Shown here: positions 1 to 6,384 of the stretch, in pieces | How the letters are laid out: every line of letters starts with the position of its first letter | Position numbering within the stretch: the stretch's first letter is position 1 | NCBI GenBank assembly: GCA_934526185.1 | Contig: CAKTAA010000115.1 | Coordinates: 1-6,734 of the forward strand | Source: an uncultured Eubacteriales bacterium | Lineage (GTDB): Bacteria > Bacillota > Clostridia > Oscillospirales > CAG-272 | Length of the DNA: 6,734 nucleotides | Direction of reading: 5' to 3' | Program-made: the position numbers and the translations under genes | The notes under the pieces: generated by a model | What the model was told of the DNA's origin: nothing | The model's database searches: none | The model's input: the letters and a program-made list of their open reading frames with translations, nothing else

Positions 1-1
1 G

Positions 2-979
2 ACACAGGAAATTGCGCAGACAAACGCGCTGCTTGAAGAATATAACGCGCAGCTCGAAACGTATGCGGTTGAAATTTCGGAAAAGGAAGCGGATATAGAC
101 AAAAAATACGAAGCGCTGAAAACGCGTATGCGGTTAAGCTATGAGGAAAGCTTTGTAAGTTATCTGGAACTGATTATGGATTCGGAAAGCTTTTCAGATC
201 TTCTTTCCCGCGTTGACATCGTTGCAAGCATGATGGATTATGATACGAGAATACTGCACGAGCTCGAGGAAGCCCGCAAAGAACTTTTGGAGCTGCAGCA
301 GAATTATGAAGAGCTTCAGAAGAAGACGATGGAGCATCTGCAGGAGCTTGAAGAACAGCAGCCGATTCTTGACGCAAAGATCAAAGAGAGTGCGGAACTG
401 CTGGAGACTTTGGCGGTAAAGGTGAAGGAGGCACAGGATGTCTCGAAAATGACAGAGGCGGAAAAAGCGGCGTGGGATCAGAAACAGGCGGCTATGGAAA
501 AGAAAATTGCCGAAATGGAGGCAGAAATTGAGAAAAAGATAAAAGCTGCGCAGGCACAGAATCAGGCGCAGTATGTGGGTGGAGAATTCATGTGGCCGGT
601 CAACCTGCAATACAGTAAGATCACCTCCTATTTTGGATTGCGCTCAGATCCATTTAGCGGAGCACAGGAACATCACGGGGCTATCGATATACCGGCAGGC
701 TACGGTACACCTGTGTATGCGGCAAACGACGGCAAGGTGATCGTTGCGGAATCCCACTGGAGTTACGGAAACTATGTTGTCATTGATCACGGCGGTGGGA
801 TCAGTACTTTGTACGCTCACAACAGCGCGCTGCTCGTCAGCGTCGGTCAGACAGTGACAAAGGGACAGCAAATTGCCCAGATAGGTTCCACTGGAAGCTC
901 GACTGGAAACCATTGCCATTTTGAAGTGCGTGTCAGCGGCAAGAAGGTTGATCCGCTGGGATATGTTGTTCAGCCTTGA
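2..979 (+). CDS. M23 (LytM-type) peptidoglycan endopeptidase with coiled-coil N-terminal region, 5' partial
   Basis: The reading frame is open to the left window edge, so the true start lies upstream; the visible part is 325 residues. Visible residues 1 to about 190 are almost continuous charged and Gln-rich heptad-like helix, as in the coiled coils of EnvC, PcsB and CwlO-type FtsEX partners. After a short linker the C-terminal part, from about residue 195, is a LytM domain. It shows HxxxD (H225, D229 in HHGAIDIP), the YAH motif (H273) and HxH (H304, H306 in NHCHFEV), so zinc ligands and catalytic histidines all appear present. The expected role is cutting stem-peptide cross-links in peptidoglycan outside the membrane. 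The protein is followed by an S41 peptidase; in many Clostridia this pair lies behind ftsE-ftsX, so control by FtsEX is plausible (inference, since those genes are not in the window). Any signal peptide would be in the missing part. The family call is secure; the FtsEX partnership is not shown. Confidence 0.93.
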   Translation, partial: TQEIAQTNALLEEYNAQLETYAVEISEKEADIDKKYEALKTRMRLSYEESFVSYLELIMDSESFSDLLSRVDIVASMMDYDTRILHELEEARKELLELQQNYEELQKKTMEHLQELEEQQPILDAKIKESAELLETLAVKVKEAQDVSKMTEAEKAAWDQKQAAMEKKIAEMEAEIEKKIKAAQAQNQAQYVGGEFMWPVNLQYSKITSYFGLRSDPFSGAQEHHGAIDIPAGYGTPVYAANDGKVIVAESHWSYGNYVVIDHGGGISTLYAHNSALLVSVGQTVTKGQQIAQIGSTGSSTGNHCHFEVRVSGKKVDPLGYVVQP

Positions 980-1022
980 TGCATGCTTTGATGAAAAATT
1001 ACATATAGATATATAGCAGGGG

Positions 1023-1063
1023 AGAACGGCCGTCCGTTTCTTTATGAGCCGGATGGCTGTTCT
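1023..1063 (+). terminator. Imperfect hairpin downstream of the M23 gene, possible terminator
   Basis: A 14-bp stem (AGAACGGCCGTCCG at 1023-1036 with CGGATGGCTGTTCT at 1050-1063, including two G-U pairs) encloses a 13-nt loop. It lies 43 nt after the M23 stop, where a terminator would be expected. The following bases (GTATATGTGT) are only moderately U-rich, so this is a weak intrinsic terminator or a structured 3' end that may let some transcription through to the S41 gene. Confidence 0.5.
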
Positions 1064-1099
1064 GTATATGTGTAGCGTGCGTGCGGATTTTAATAACTG

Positions 1100-1148
1100 A
1101 GCAGCACTGGAAGGCGAAGCAGTCGTAAAACTACAAAACCGTGCTGCT
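1100..1148. repeat. Short inverted repeat in the M23-S41 intergenic region
   Basis: AGCAGCAC at 1100-1107 is the exact reverse complement of GTGCTGCT at 1141-1148, with a 33-nt loop that includes an A-rich stretch. It lies in the 5' leader of the S41 gene. No known RNA family is recognised, and an 8-bp match at this distance could be chance. The rest of the 980-1259 gap contains TATAAAAT around 1205, which resembles a -10 box, but I see no convincing -35 partner. Confidence 0.25.
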
Positions 1149-1247
1149 GAAAGGCTTGAGAACGGGAATCCGTCTATATTTTCTTTTCAGATGGGTTTAC
1201 AACTATAAAATAGAGAGAAAGAGAAGTGCGGTTCAGAAGCTGTCCGC

Positions 1248-1253
1248 AGAGGA
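1248..1253 (+). promoter_or_regulatory. Ribosome binding site of the S41 peptidase gene
   Basis: AGAGGA is followed by a six-base T-rich spacer and the ATG at 1260. This supports 1260 as the start rather than an upstream codon in another frame. Confidence 0.7.
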
Positions 1254-1259
1254 TTTTTT

Positions 1260-2468
1260 ATGTCAAAAAAGATACCTGTCAGCACAGCAATACTGCTTCT
1301 GCTGTTGGCGATTCTGGCGACCTTTCTGACAACAAATGCCCTTTTGGGCAACTCTTATCGAGAACAGATGCGTGATCTTGCAGGTCAGAAGCAGGCGTTT
1401 GAGAAGCTCGCGTATGTGGATGAGCTGTATCGTGAATTGTATGTAGGTGAAATTGACGAGGAGCAGCTTGGCGATTATTTGATTTTGGGATATATTGCCG
1501 GAGTCGGAGATAAATATGCCTCGTATATGACGGCGGATCAGTTTGCAGAATACATGCAGAGCGCCTCCGGAAAAATGGTGGGCGTGGGGGTCCACGTTAT
1601 TAATAATACGGAATATGACGCTATAGAGGTGGTCAGTGTCATGCCGGATTCGCCCGCGCTTGAGGCGGGCGTTCAACCAGGGGATCTCATATACAAAATA
1701 GGCGATGAAAGCGTAGCGGAGTTAGGATACGAAACAGCCGTAAATCGAATGACCGGTGAAGAAGGCACAATAGCTGAATTTTCGGTTCTTCGCGGTGATG
1801 AATATGATGAAAGCATGGATTTTCAGATCGAAAGAAAGAAAATCGACAGCACAACAGTGACATACCGCATGTTCGATGAAAACATAGGCATTGTCAAAAT
1901 TCTTGAGTTTGCCAGCAATACCAACGAAAGTGTAAAAATCGCTGTGGAAGCTCTGCGCGAAGAAGGCGCTGAAAAATTGATTTTTGATGTGCGGTACAAT
2001 CCGGGCGGAGAATTGACGGGAATTGTAAAGACGCTGGATTATCTGCTGCCGGAAGGCCCGATTATCCGAATTGTCGGAAAAGACGGCGCAAATGAAGAAG
2101 TGCAGTACTCCGATGCAAACGAGTTGGATATGCCTATGGCCGTATTGATCAATGAGAATACGGCGAGCGCCGCAGAACTGTTTTCCTGCGCGCTCCAAGA
2201 TTATAAAAAAGCCGTTCTTGTGGGAAAAACAACATACGGAAAGGGAACCATGCAGCAGATGATTCGTCTGCCGGACGGATCAGGTGTTGGAATTTCCTAT
2301 AAAATGTACAATCCTCCGTACTCCGACAACTATGAGGGCATTGGCGTCATTCCGGATTATGAGGTCGATATGCCGGAATCGGTGGACGGAAAGAATATAT
2401 ATAAGATTACAGACGAAGAAGATACACAATTGCAAAAGGCCGCAGAGCTGCTGCGCGAGCAGTCATAA
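1260..2468 (+). CDS. S41 family C-terminal processing serine peptidase with PDZ domain (CtpA/CtpB-like)
   Basis: This 402-residue protein is close to the usual Firmicute CtpA length. Residues about 5-29 form one hydrophobic segment, so it is probably anchored in the membrane or exported by an uncleaved signal, with the enzyme outside the cell. Residues about 100-185 are a PDZ domain (GVGVHV, then SPALEAGVQPGD), which recognises substrate C-termini. The S41 core follows, with the VRYNPGG motif at 244-250. The catalytic serine is S303 in NENTASAAE and the general-base lysine is K328 in TTYGKG; Q332 completes the Ser-Lys-Gln set. The 25-residue Ser-Lys spacing matches E. coli Prc (S452/K477). 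The family trims or activates exported proteins, including peptidoglycan hydrolases. Its position after an M23 hydrolase suggests a cell-wall substrate, which is inference. The 280-bp gap upstream, with a hairpin, suggests partly independent expression. The C-terminus after about residue 375 is short and has no extra domain. Confidence 0.94.
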   Translation: MSKKIPVSTAILLLLLAILATFLTTNALLGNSYREQMRDLAGQKQAFEKLAYVDELYRELYVGEIDEEQLGDYLILGYIAGVGDKYASYMTADQFAEYMQSASGKMVGVGVHVINNTEYDAIEVVSVMPDSPALEAGVQPGDLIYKIGDESVAELGYETAVNRMTGEEGTIAEFSVLRGDEYDESMDFQIERKKIDSTTVTYRMFDENIGIVKILEFASNTNESVKIAVEALREEGAEKLIFDVRYNPGGELTGIVKTLDYLLPEGPIIRIVGKDGANEEVQYSDANELDMPMAVLINENTASAAELFSCALQDYKKAVLVGKTTYGKGTMQQMIRLPDGSGVGISYKMYNPPYSDNYEGIGVIPDYEVDMPESVDGKNIYKITDEEDTQLQKAAELLREQS

Positions 2469-2554
2469 TTTAAGAACTATGAAGGGGTGGCCTGTGCTTG
2501 TCAGTGGATAAACCGGTAAAAAGCAAATAAATTTTCAAGCATCACGACAGACGA

Positions 2555-2561
2555 GAAAGGA
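2555..2561 (+). promoter_or_regulatory. Ribosome binding site of greA, with overlapping out-of-frame ATG
   Basis: GAAAGGA lies 11 nt before the greA ATG at 2573, slightly longer than usual. An out-of-frame ATG at 2562 immediately after it opens a 10-codon reading frame that stops at 2592, but it is too close to this site to be served by it. The N-terminus MAEKKIVTVTNEG fits the GreA family, so 2573 is the preferred start. Confidence 0.6.
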
Positions 2562-2572
2562 ATGAATTTTCA

Positions 2573-3052
2573 ATGGCAGAGAAAAAAATTGTAACGGTAA
2601 CAAATGAAGGGCTCCAGAAAATGAAGGAGGAGCTCGAATATCTTAAAAATGTGAAACGAAAGGAAATTGTTGAGAGCATCGGCATAGCCCGCTCTTTCGG
2701 AGACCTGTCAGAGAACAGCGAATACGACGAAGCGAAAAACGAACAAGCCAAGGTGGAGGCACAGATCGCCGAGCTTGAAGAAAACCTCAAGCATGTCAAG
2801 GTAATAAGCGGGGAAGAAATTCAAACAGATACGGTGAATATCGGTGCAAAGGTAAAGGTACTCGATCTTGACAGGCAGACAGAGATGGAGTATACGCTGG
2901 TGGGGTCCACGGAGGCGAATCCTCTCGAAGGAAAAATATCCGATCAATCGCCGATAGGCAAGGCTATTATCGGTGCAAAAGCCGGTGATATGGTTCTTTT
3001 TTCTATTCCAAGCGGCGAAAAGAAAATAAAAATCCTGTCTATTAGCCGCTGA
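2573..3052 (+). CDS. greA: Transcription elongation factor GreA
   Basis: The protein is 159 residues, the normal GreA length. The N-terminal half (about 1-80) is the antiparallel coiled coil that enters the RNA polymerase secondary channel. Its tip carries the signature SFGDLSENSEYDEAKNEQ, with D44 and E47 matching the acidic tip residues (E. coli D41 and E44) that stimulate the polymerase's own RNA cleavage. Residues about 85-159 form the FKBP-like domain that binds polymerase, including LVGSTEANP and the SPIGKAIIGAKAGD segment near the C-terminus. GreA rescues backtracked and stalled elongation complexes in the cytoplasm. It lies 104 bp after the S41 gene and 228 bp before lysS on the same strand. 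greA-lysS is a recurring pair in Clostridia, so joint transcription is likely though not proven here. No disruption is visible. Confidence 0.97.
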   Translation: MAEKKIVTVTNEGLQKMKEELEYLKNVKRKEIVESIGIARSFGDLSENSEYDEAKNEQAKVEAQIAELEENLKHVKVISGEEIQTDTVNIGAKVKVLDLDRQTEMEYTLVGSTEANPLEGKISDQSPIGKAIIGAKAGDMVLFSIPSGEKKIKILSISR

Positions 3053-3146
3053 CGGCGACAAGCAATTTAAACTCTGGAAGAGGAAAGCTGCATGTTTGCC
3101 CGATAGAAAGACCGGCAGCATAAAGTTCCAATATGACCTGTAGAAA

Positions 3147-3166
3147 ATCTATCAAATAGGATAGAT
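3147..3166. repeat. Small hairpin in the greA-lysS intergenic region
   Basis: ATCTATC at 3147-3153 pairs perfectly with GATAGAT at 3160-3166 around a 6-nt loop. It is followed by A-rich rather than U-rich sequence, so it does not look like an intrinsic terminator. It could be an RNA processing or pause structure, or chance. No T-box consensus is found in this 228-bp gap. Confidence 0.25.
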
Positions 3167-3229
3167 GAAAATATTGTGACGTTGGGCGGAATGAAACAAA
3201 TCGGGGAATGTTCTGCATAAAAAAACAGG

Positions 3230-3278
3230 AAGGAGACTGCTGCGTCGTCCGAGCGGACGAGAAGGGCGGCGGCGGAAG
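3230..3278 (+). promoter_or_regulatory. lysS leader: strong distant Shine-Dalgarno, hairpin, weak start-proximal site
   Basis: AAGGAGA at 3230-3236 is a near-ideal ribosome binding site but lies 44 nt before the lysS ATG, with no in-frame start codon within its reach. Between them TCGTCC (3245-3250) and GGACGA (3255-3260) form a perfect 6-bp hairpin with a 4-nt loop. The site next to the ATG is the weaker GGAAG (3274-3278), only two bases from the start. Translation may depend on the folded leader (inference). Confidence 0.35.
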
Positions 3279-3280
3279 TT

Positions 3281-4780
3281 ATGAACGAAAACAAAAGCAA
3301 CGCGGAAACACAGGAGACAGAAGATTTAAGCGAGGTTTTGCGGATTCGCAGAGAAAAGTTAAACGCTTTGATGGCCAATGGCAAAAACCCTTATCTTGAG
3401 ACACATTATGAAACAGATATCAGCCATAAGGAAATACGAGAAGGTTTCGAGGCGCTTGAGGGAAAAAAGGTTTCTGTTGCCGGAAGAATGATGAGCCGGC
3501 GGATTATGGGAAAAGCGAGCTTTATGGATCTGCGCGATTCAAGCGATAGAATGCAGATTTATGTAAAACGCGACGATGTGGGAGAAGAAACCTATGCGGA
3601 CTTCAAAAAATGGGATATCGGAGATATCCTGGGTGTTGAGGGAGTGGTGTTCCGTACGCAGAAGGGGGAAATTTCTATACATGCATCGCGTTTGGTGCTC
3701 CTTTCCAAGTCGCTGCTGCCGCTGCCCGAAAAATACCATGGCCTGAAGGACACGGATCTGCGTTACCGCCAGCGCTATGTAGATTTATTAATGAATCCCG
3801 AGGTCAAGGAAACCTTTGTAAAACGCTCGCAGATCATCCGGGAGATACGAAATTTTCTCGAGGAAAAGAATTTCCTGGAGGTCGAGACACCGATGCTGCA
3901 CAACATCGCGGGCGGAGCTGCTGCGCGTCCGTTTATAACACATCATAATACGCTGGATATCGATCTGTATCTTCGCATAGCGCTCGAATTGTATCTGAAA
4001 CGGTTGGTAGTCGGGGGCTTTGACAGAGTATACGAAATCGGCAGAGTTTTCCGTAATGAGGGCATGGATACCCGTCACAATCCGGAGTTTACGCTTTTGG
4101 AGCTGTATCAGGCATATACAGATTATCATGGCATGATGGAGCTTACTGAGGAGATGATACGCTATGTGGCGAAAAAAGTGCTCGGAACACTTCACATCCG
4201 GTACGGTGAATGGGAAATTGATCTGGAAAAACCATTTGCACGAATGACCATGACGGAAGCAGTTCGCAAATATGCGGATATAAATTTTGACGAGGTATCA
4301 ACGCTGGACGAAGCCAGAGCGCTGGCGCGTGCACATCATATCAAATATGAGGAGCGTCATGGAATCGGAGATATACTGAATCTATTCTTTGAGACATACT
4401 GCGAAGACAAGCTGATTCAGCCGACTTTTTTGACGGATCATCCAACGGAGATCTCACCTCTGGCAAAGAAAAAACGGGAAAATCCGTCGTATACCGAGCG
4501 CTTTGAGCTGTTCATCACAGGGCGGGAGTTTGCCAATGCCTTTTCAGAATTGAATGATCCCATTGATCAGAGAGAACGTTTTGAAAAACAGGCTCTCCTG
4601 AAAGCTGCGGGAGACGAAGAGGCCAACGATGTGGATAATGACTTTTTAACGGCCCTGGAATACGGAATGCCGCCGACAGGCGGCATGGGCATGGGCATCG
4701 ATCGGCTGGTGATGCTGCTGACAAACAGCGCTTCTATCCGCGATGTTCTGTTGTTCCCCACCATGAAACCGTTAGATTAA
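3281..4780 (+). CDS. lysS: Lysyl-tRNA synthetase, class II
   Basis: The 499-residue protein has the usual bacterial LysRS length and charges tRNA-Lys with lysine using ATP. An N-terminal helical segment (about 12-60) precedes an OB-fold anticodon-binding domain (about 62-145; VSVAGRMMSRRIMGKASFMDLRD). The class II catalytic core follows: motif 1 around 181-206 (KRSQIIREI through VETPML), the AGGAAARPF loop at 210-218, motif 2 around 251-275 (YEIGRVFRNEGMDTRHNPEF, with the ATP-binding arginines), ISPLAKK at 391-397 and motif 3 around 461-490 (GGMGMGIDRLVMLL). All three motifs are intact. ATG 3281 is the only plausible start, because the frame is closed by a stop at 3218 and has no other good start codon before 3281. 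It is the last host gene in the window, and the integrase lies tail to tail with it 308 bp downstream. The mobile element therefore appears to have inserted after, not within, lysS. Confidence 0.98.
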   Translation: MNENKSNAETQETEDLSEVLRIRREKLNALMANGKNPYLETHYETDISHKEIREGFEALEGKKVSVAGRMMSRRIMGKASFMDLRDSSDRMQIYVKRDDVGEETYADFKKWDIGDILGVEGVVFRTQKGEISIHASRLVLLSKSLLPLPEKYHGLKDTDLRYRQRYVDLLMNPEVKETFVKRSQIIREIRNFLEEKNFLEVETPMLHNIAGGAAARPFITHHNTLDIDLYLRIALELYLKRLVVGGFDRVYEIGRVFRNEGMDTRHNPEFTLLELYQAYTDYHGMMELTEEMIRYVAKKVLGTLHIRYGEWEIDLEKPFARMTMTEAVRKYADINFDEVSTLDEARALARAHHIKYEERHGIGDILNLFFETYCEDKLIQPTFLTDHPTEISPLAKKKRENPSYTERFELFITGREFANAFSELNDPIDQRERFEKQALLKAAGDEEANDVDNDFLTALEYGMPPTGGMGMGIDRLVMLLTNSASIRDVLLFPTMKPLD

Positions 4781-4807
4781 GAAAACCCTTTATTTATGCG
4801 GGTTTTC
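4781..4807 (+). terminator. Hairpin immediately after lysS, lacking a U-tract
   Basis: GAAAACCC (4781-4788) pairs perfectly with GGGTTTTC (4800-4807) around an 11-nt AT-rich loop, starting at the base after the lysS stop codon. This is the usual shape and place of a clostridial lysS terminator. The bases after it are GGGGTGTTAAAAG instead of a run of T, so as it stands it is probably a poor terminator. One reading is that element insertion replaced the original tail. Confidence 0.5.
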
Positions 4808-4810
4808 GGG

Positions 4811-4828
4811 GTGTTAAAAGTGTTAAAA
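4811..4828. repeat. Tandem direct repeat, two copies of GTGTTAAAA
   Basis: Copies at 4811-4819 and 4820-4828 are identical and abut each other with a 9-bp period. They lie directly after the lysS hairpin, on the presumed element edge, and are candidate integrase arm-type or core sites. Confidence 0.6.
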
Positions 4829-4839
4829 TAGACATTTTA
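4824..4839. repeat. AT-rich inverted repeat TAAAAT-agac-ATTTTA
   Basis: Perfect 6-bp arms (4824-4829 and 4834-4839) flank a 4-bp centre, overlapping the end of the second GTGTTAAAA copy. Tyrosine recombinase crossover sites often have short inverted arms around a spacer, usually of 6-8 bp, so this is a candidate core site. It could also be chance in AT-rich DNA. Confidence 0.3.
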
Positions 4840-4854
4840 CCCACGATTTACCCA
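4836..4854. repeat. Spaced direct repeat, two copies of TTTACCCA
   Basis: The copies are at 4836-4843 and 4847-4854, an 11-bp period or about one helical turn, so a protein could bind both on the same DNA face. This fits arm-type sites for the N-terminal beta-sheet domain of a Tn916-type integrase (inference). Confidence 0.5.
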
Positions 4855-4903
4855 TAGAACCCGAAGGTTTCCTGAAAAGTTATGAGAACTTAATAAGGTT
4901 TTT

Positions 4904-4937
4904 GCAGGTATCAAAGCGATTTGATACCTGCTTTTTT
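4904..4937 (+). terminator. Strong intrinsic terminator, + strand
   Basis: A perfect 12-bp stem (GCAGGTATCAAA at 4904-4915 with TTTGATACCTGC at 4920-4931) has a GCGA tetraloop and is followed by six T. The minus strand has an A-run instead, so it works in the + direction only. It would end transcripts coming from lysS, 124 nt after the stop, and shield the integrase from antisense read-through. It may belong to the host or to the element edge. Confidence 0.92.
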
Positions 4938-5051
4938 CTTTCCACCCGCCTATCTTTTTTGCATAATTCATAAGGAAGATAATAGATGAATTTAAGAATA
5001 TTTTGCGGTACTTTTTATTGCCCGACATATTATTCTATTTTAAGGGTTAAA

Positions 5052-5083
5052 GAAAAAGGTTGGGTGGACGGAATCGTCCACCC
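5052..5083 (-). terminator. Intrinsic terminator of the integrase gene, minus strand
   Basis: On the minus strand GGGTGGACG (5083-5075) and CGTCCACCC (5070-5062) form a perfect 9-bp GC-rich stem with a 4-nt loop. AACC and then TTTTTC follow (down to 5052). It starts five bases after the integrase stop, which fits a dedicated terminator for that transcript. Confidence 0.85.
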
Positions 5084-5088
5084 GAAAA

Positions 5089-6384
5089 TCAACCTAAATA
5101 GATTTGCCCAGCAAAACGAGACATTGTCTGCTTAACAAATTCCTCGTGGACATCCGTATAGATGTCCAATGTGGTTTTGGCATCATTGTGCCCCATAAGG
5201 TATTGTACAATCTTAACATCAATGCCGCTGTTGGGTTCGCAACACTTCTCAATCATACGGGTGCAATATGAGTGTCGCAGCATATGGTTAGTCTGATGTG
5301 GAAGATATACGGGGTCTCGTTTTTCCAATGAGGCAACCACTTTTTCGTTAGCATTGTATTTGTTAATAATACTGTCAATAGCATCGTTCGCACTTTTGGG
5401 GCTCAATACTAAACCATAGCGATTAAGAAAGACCCAACCACTATAACCGTCAATAACGATGTTTCTGTCAGGGAGAGTATTTTGCCGTTCCTTTTCTGCC
5501 AAAAGGGCTACTCGTACCTTTGGTTCCATAGGAATAACTCGTTCACTTGCAGTATATTTAACAGATTTAACTTTGTTATAGCATTTTCCGTCAGACCATC
5601 TACGGTATATCAATTGCTTGGTTATATGGATACTACCATCACCTTTAAAGTCCAAATCATCCCAAGTTAGTCCACGGAGTTCGGAAATTCTCAAACCTGT
5701 TCCCAACAAAACCGTTATTACATTGAACCATTTTGCAAAGCATTCATTTGACAACATATAGTCAACGAATGTTCTTTGCTCGGAGCAAGTTAATCCCTTG
5801 ATTTTGTGTGGGTCATTCCAACTGGGTAATGCTCTGACTTCCTTCATCGCCTTGGTGCAAGGGTTTTTACGGATAATATCATCATCAACTGCATTGGAAA
5901 AGATAGGGTTCAATACGGTGTGAATATTATCTACTGTAATAGGTTTAAAACCCTTCTCGGTAATAAGACTAATATAAAATGCTTTCATCTTTGATGTGTT
6001 AATATCAGCAAGATTTAATCTGCCAAGAGTATTACGAACATATCGGTCATACATATAGCGATAGTTCATAGCGGTGCTCTCTTTGATATTAAATTTGTTT
6101 TTCATATACAAATCAAATCGCTCGTTGAGAGTGACCTTTTTAGATAAAAAGGTATCAATGCCATCGTGCAAATCCTTTTTAATTTCTGCTTCAAGTTCAC
6201 GAAGAGGTTTACAAGGTTTCTTGCCGCTTGGTTGCGGGTCTGATTTGGTTAGTCGCCAACTATAAACACTTCGCATAACACCATAGATATCACGATAGCG
6301 ATACTCATATCTGCCATCATCTTTTTGTCGTTCTCCTTCTCGAAGACCACGACCATCTTGTGTCTTAAAAATCTTTCTTGCCAT
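5089..6384 (-). CDS. int: Tn916-family tyrosine recombinase (integrase)
   Basis: The 431-residue protein catalyses site-specific integration and excision of the element. The N-terminus (about 6-76) matches the Tn916 Int arm-binding beta-sheet domain: GRGLREGERQKDDGRYEYRY, YSWRLTKSDPQPSGKK and LRELEAEIKKDLHDGID parallel Tn916 Int. A SAM-like core-binding domain (about 85-175) and the catalytic domain (about 195-431) follow. Catalytic residues are all visible: R232 (GTGLRISEL), K276 (by alignment with the lysine of Tn916 PKTKSGER), H367 and R370 (HMLRH), H399 (MGHND) and nucleophile Y409 (TLDIYTD). The protein should be active. I prefer ATG 6384 (MARKIF) because AAAGGTGG lies 8 nt upstream; a GTG four codons earlier falls inside that site. 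It overlaps the upstream Cys-rich gene by 20 bp, so the two are probably translated from one transcript. A terminator follows the stop directly. No strong promoter is recognised close to its start. Confidence 0.96.
   Translation of the reverse strand: MARKIFKTQDGRGLREGERQKDDGRYEYRYRDIYGVMRSVYSWRLTKSDPQPSGKKPCKPLRELEAEIKKDLHDGIDTFLSKKVTLNERFDLYMKNKFNIKESTAMNYRYMYDRYVRNTLGRLNLADINTSKMKAFYISLITEKGFKPITVDNIHTVLNPIFSNAVDDDIIRKNPCTKAMKEVRALPSWNDPHKIKGLTCSEQRTFVDYMLSNECFAKWFNVITVLLGTGLRISELRGLTWDDLDFKGDGSIHITKQLIYRRWSDGKCYNKVKSVKYTASERVIPMEPKVRVALLAEKERQNTLPDRNIVIDGYSGWVFLNRYGLVLSPKSANDAIDSIINKYNANEKVVASLEKRDPVYLPHQTNHMLRHSYCTRMIEKCCEPNSGIDVKIVQYLMGHNDAKTTLDIYTDVHEEFVKQTMSRFAGQIYLG

Larger units (their letters stand above)
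4781..5088. other. 308-bp gene-free junction between lysS and the integrase, probable element end
   Basis: In order, this stretch holds the lysS-proximal hairpin, tandem GTGTTAAAA repeats, an AT-rich inverted repeat, spaced TTTACCCA repeats, a strong + strand terminator (4904-4937), an AT-rich stretch (4938-5051) with a weak 7-bp inverted repeat (4965-4971 with 4986-4992), and the integrase terminator. No tRNA or convincing gene is present. In Tn916-like elements int is read toward a nearby element end, so the attachment site should lie here. The exact crossover cannot be placed from one junction. Confidence 0.5.

Noticed and set aside
2498..2530. Promoter before greA with TTGTCA as -35
   Set aside because: No acceptable -10 hexamer lies 16-18 bases downstream; the best AT-rich match is about 20 bases away.
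3053..3280. Possible T-box leader in front of lysS
   Set aside because: I searched for the conserved T-box antiterminator sequence (AGGGTGG...ACCGCG type) and a terminator before the start and found neither.
3208..3399. 63-residue + strand frame overlapping the lysS start
   Set aside because: It runs out of frame through the lysS coding region, has low-complexity glycine and charged content and no domain; lysS explains the DNA.
4837..5028. 63-residue minus-strand reading frame in the lysS-int gap
   Set aside because: It crosses the strong terminator and the repeats, has no recognisable domain, and its sequence looks like translated AT-rich non-coding DNA.
4781..5088. tRNA gene as the integration target
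   Set aside because: I see no cloverleaf, no T-loop consensus (GGTTCGAATCC-like) and no CCA end in this stretch.
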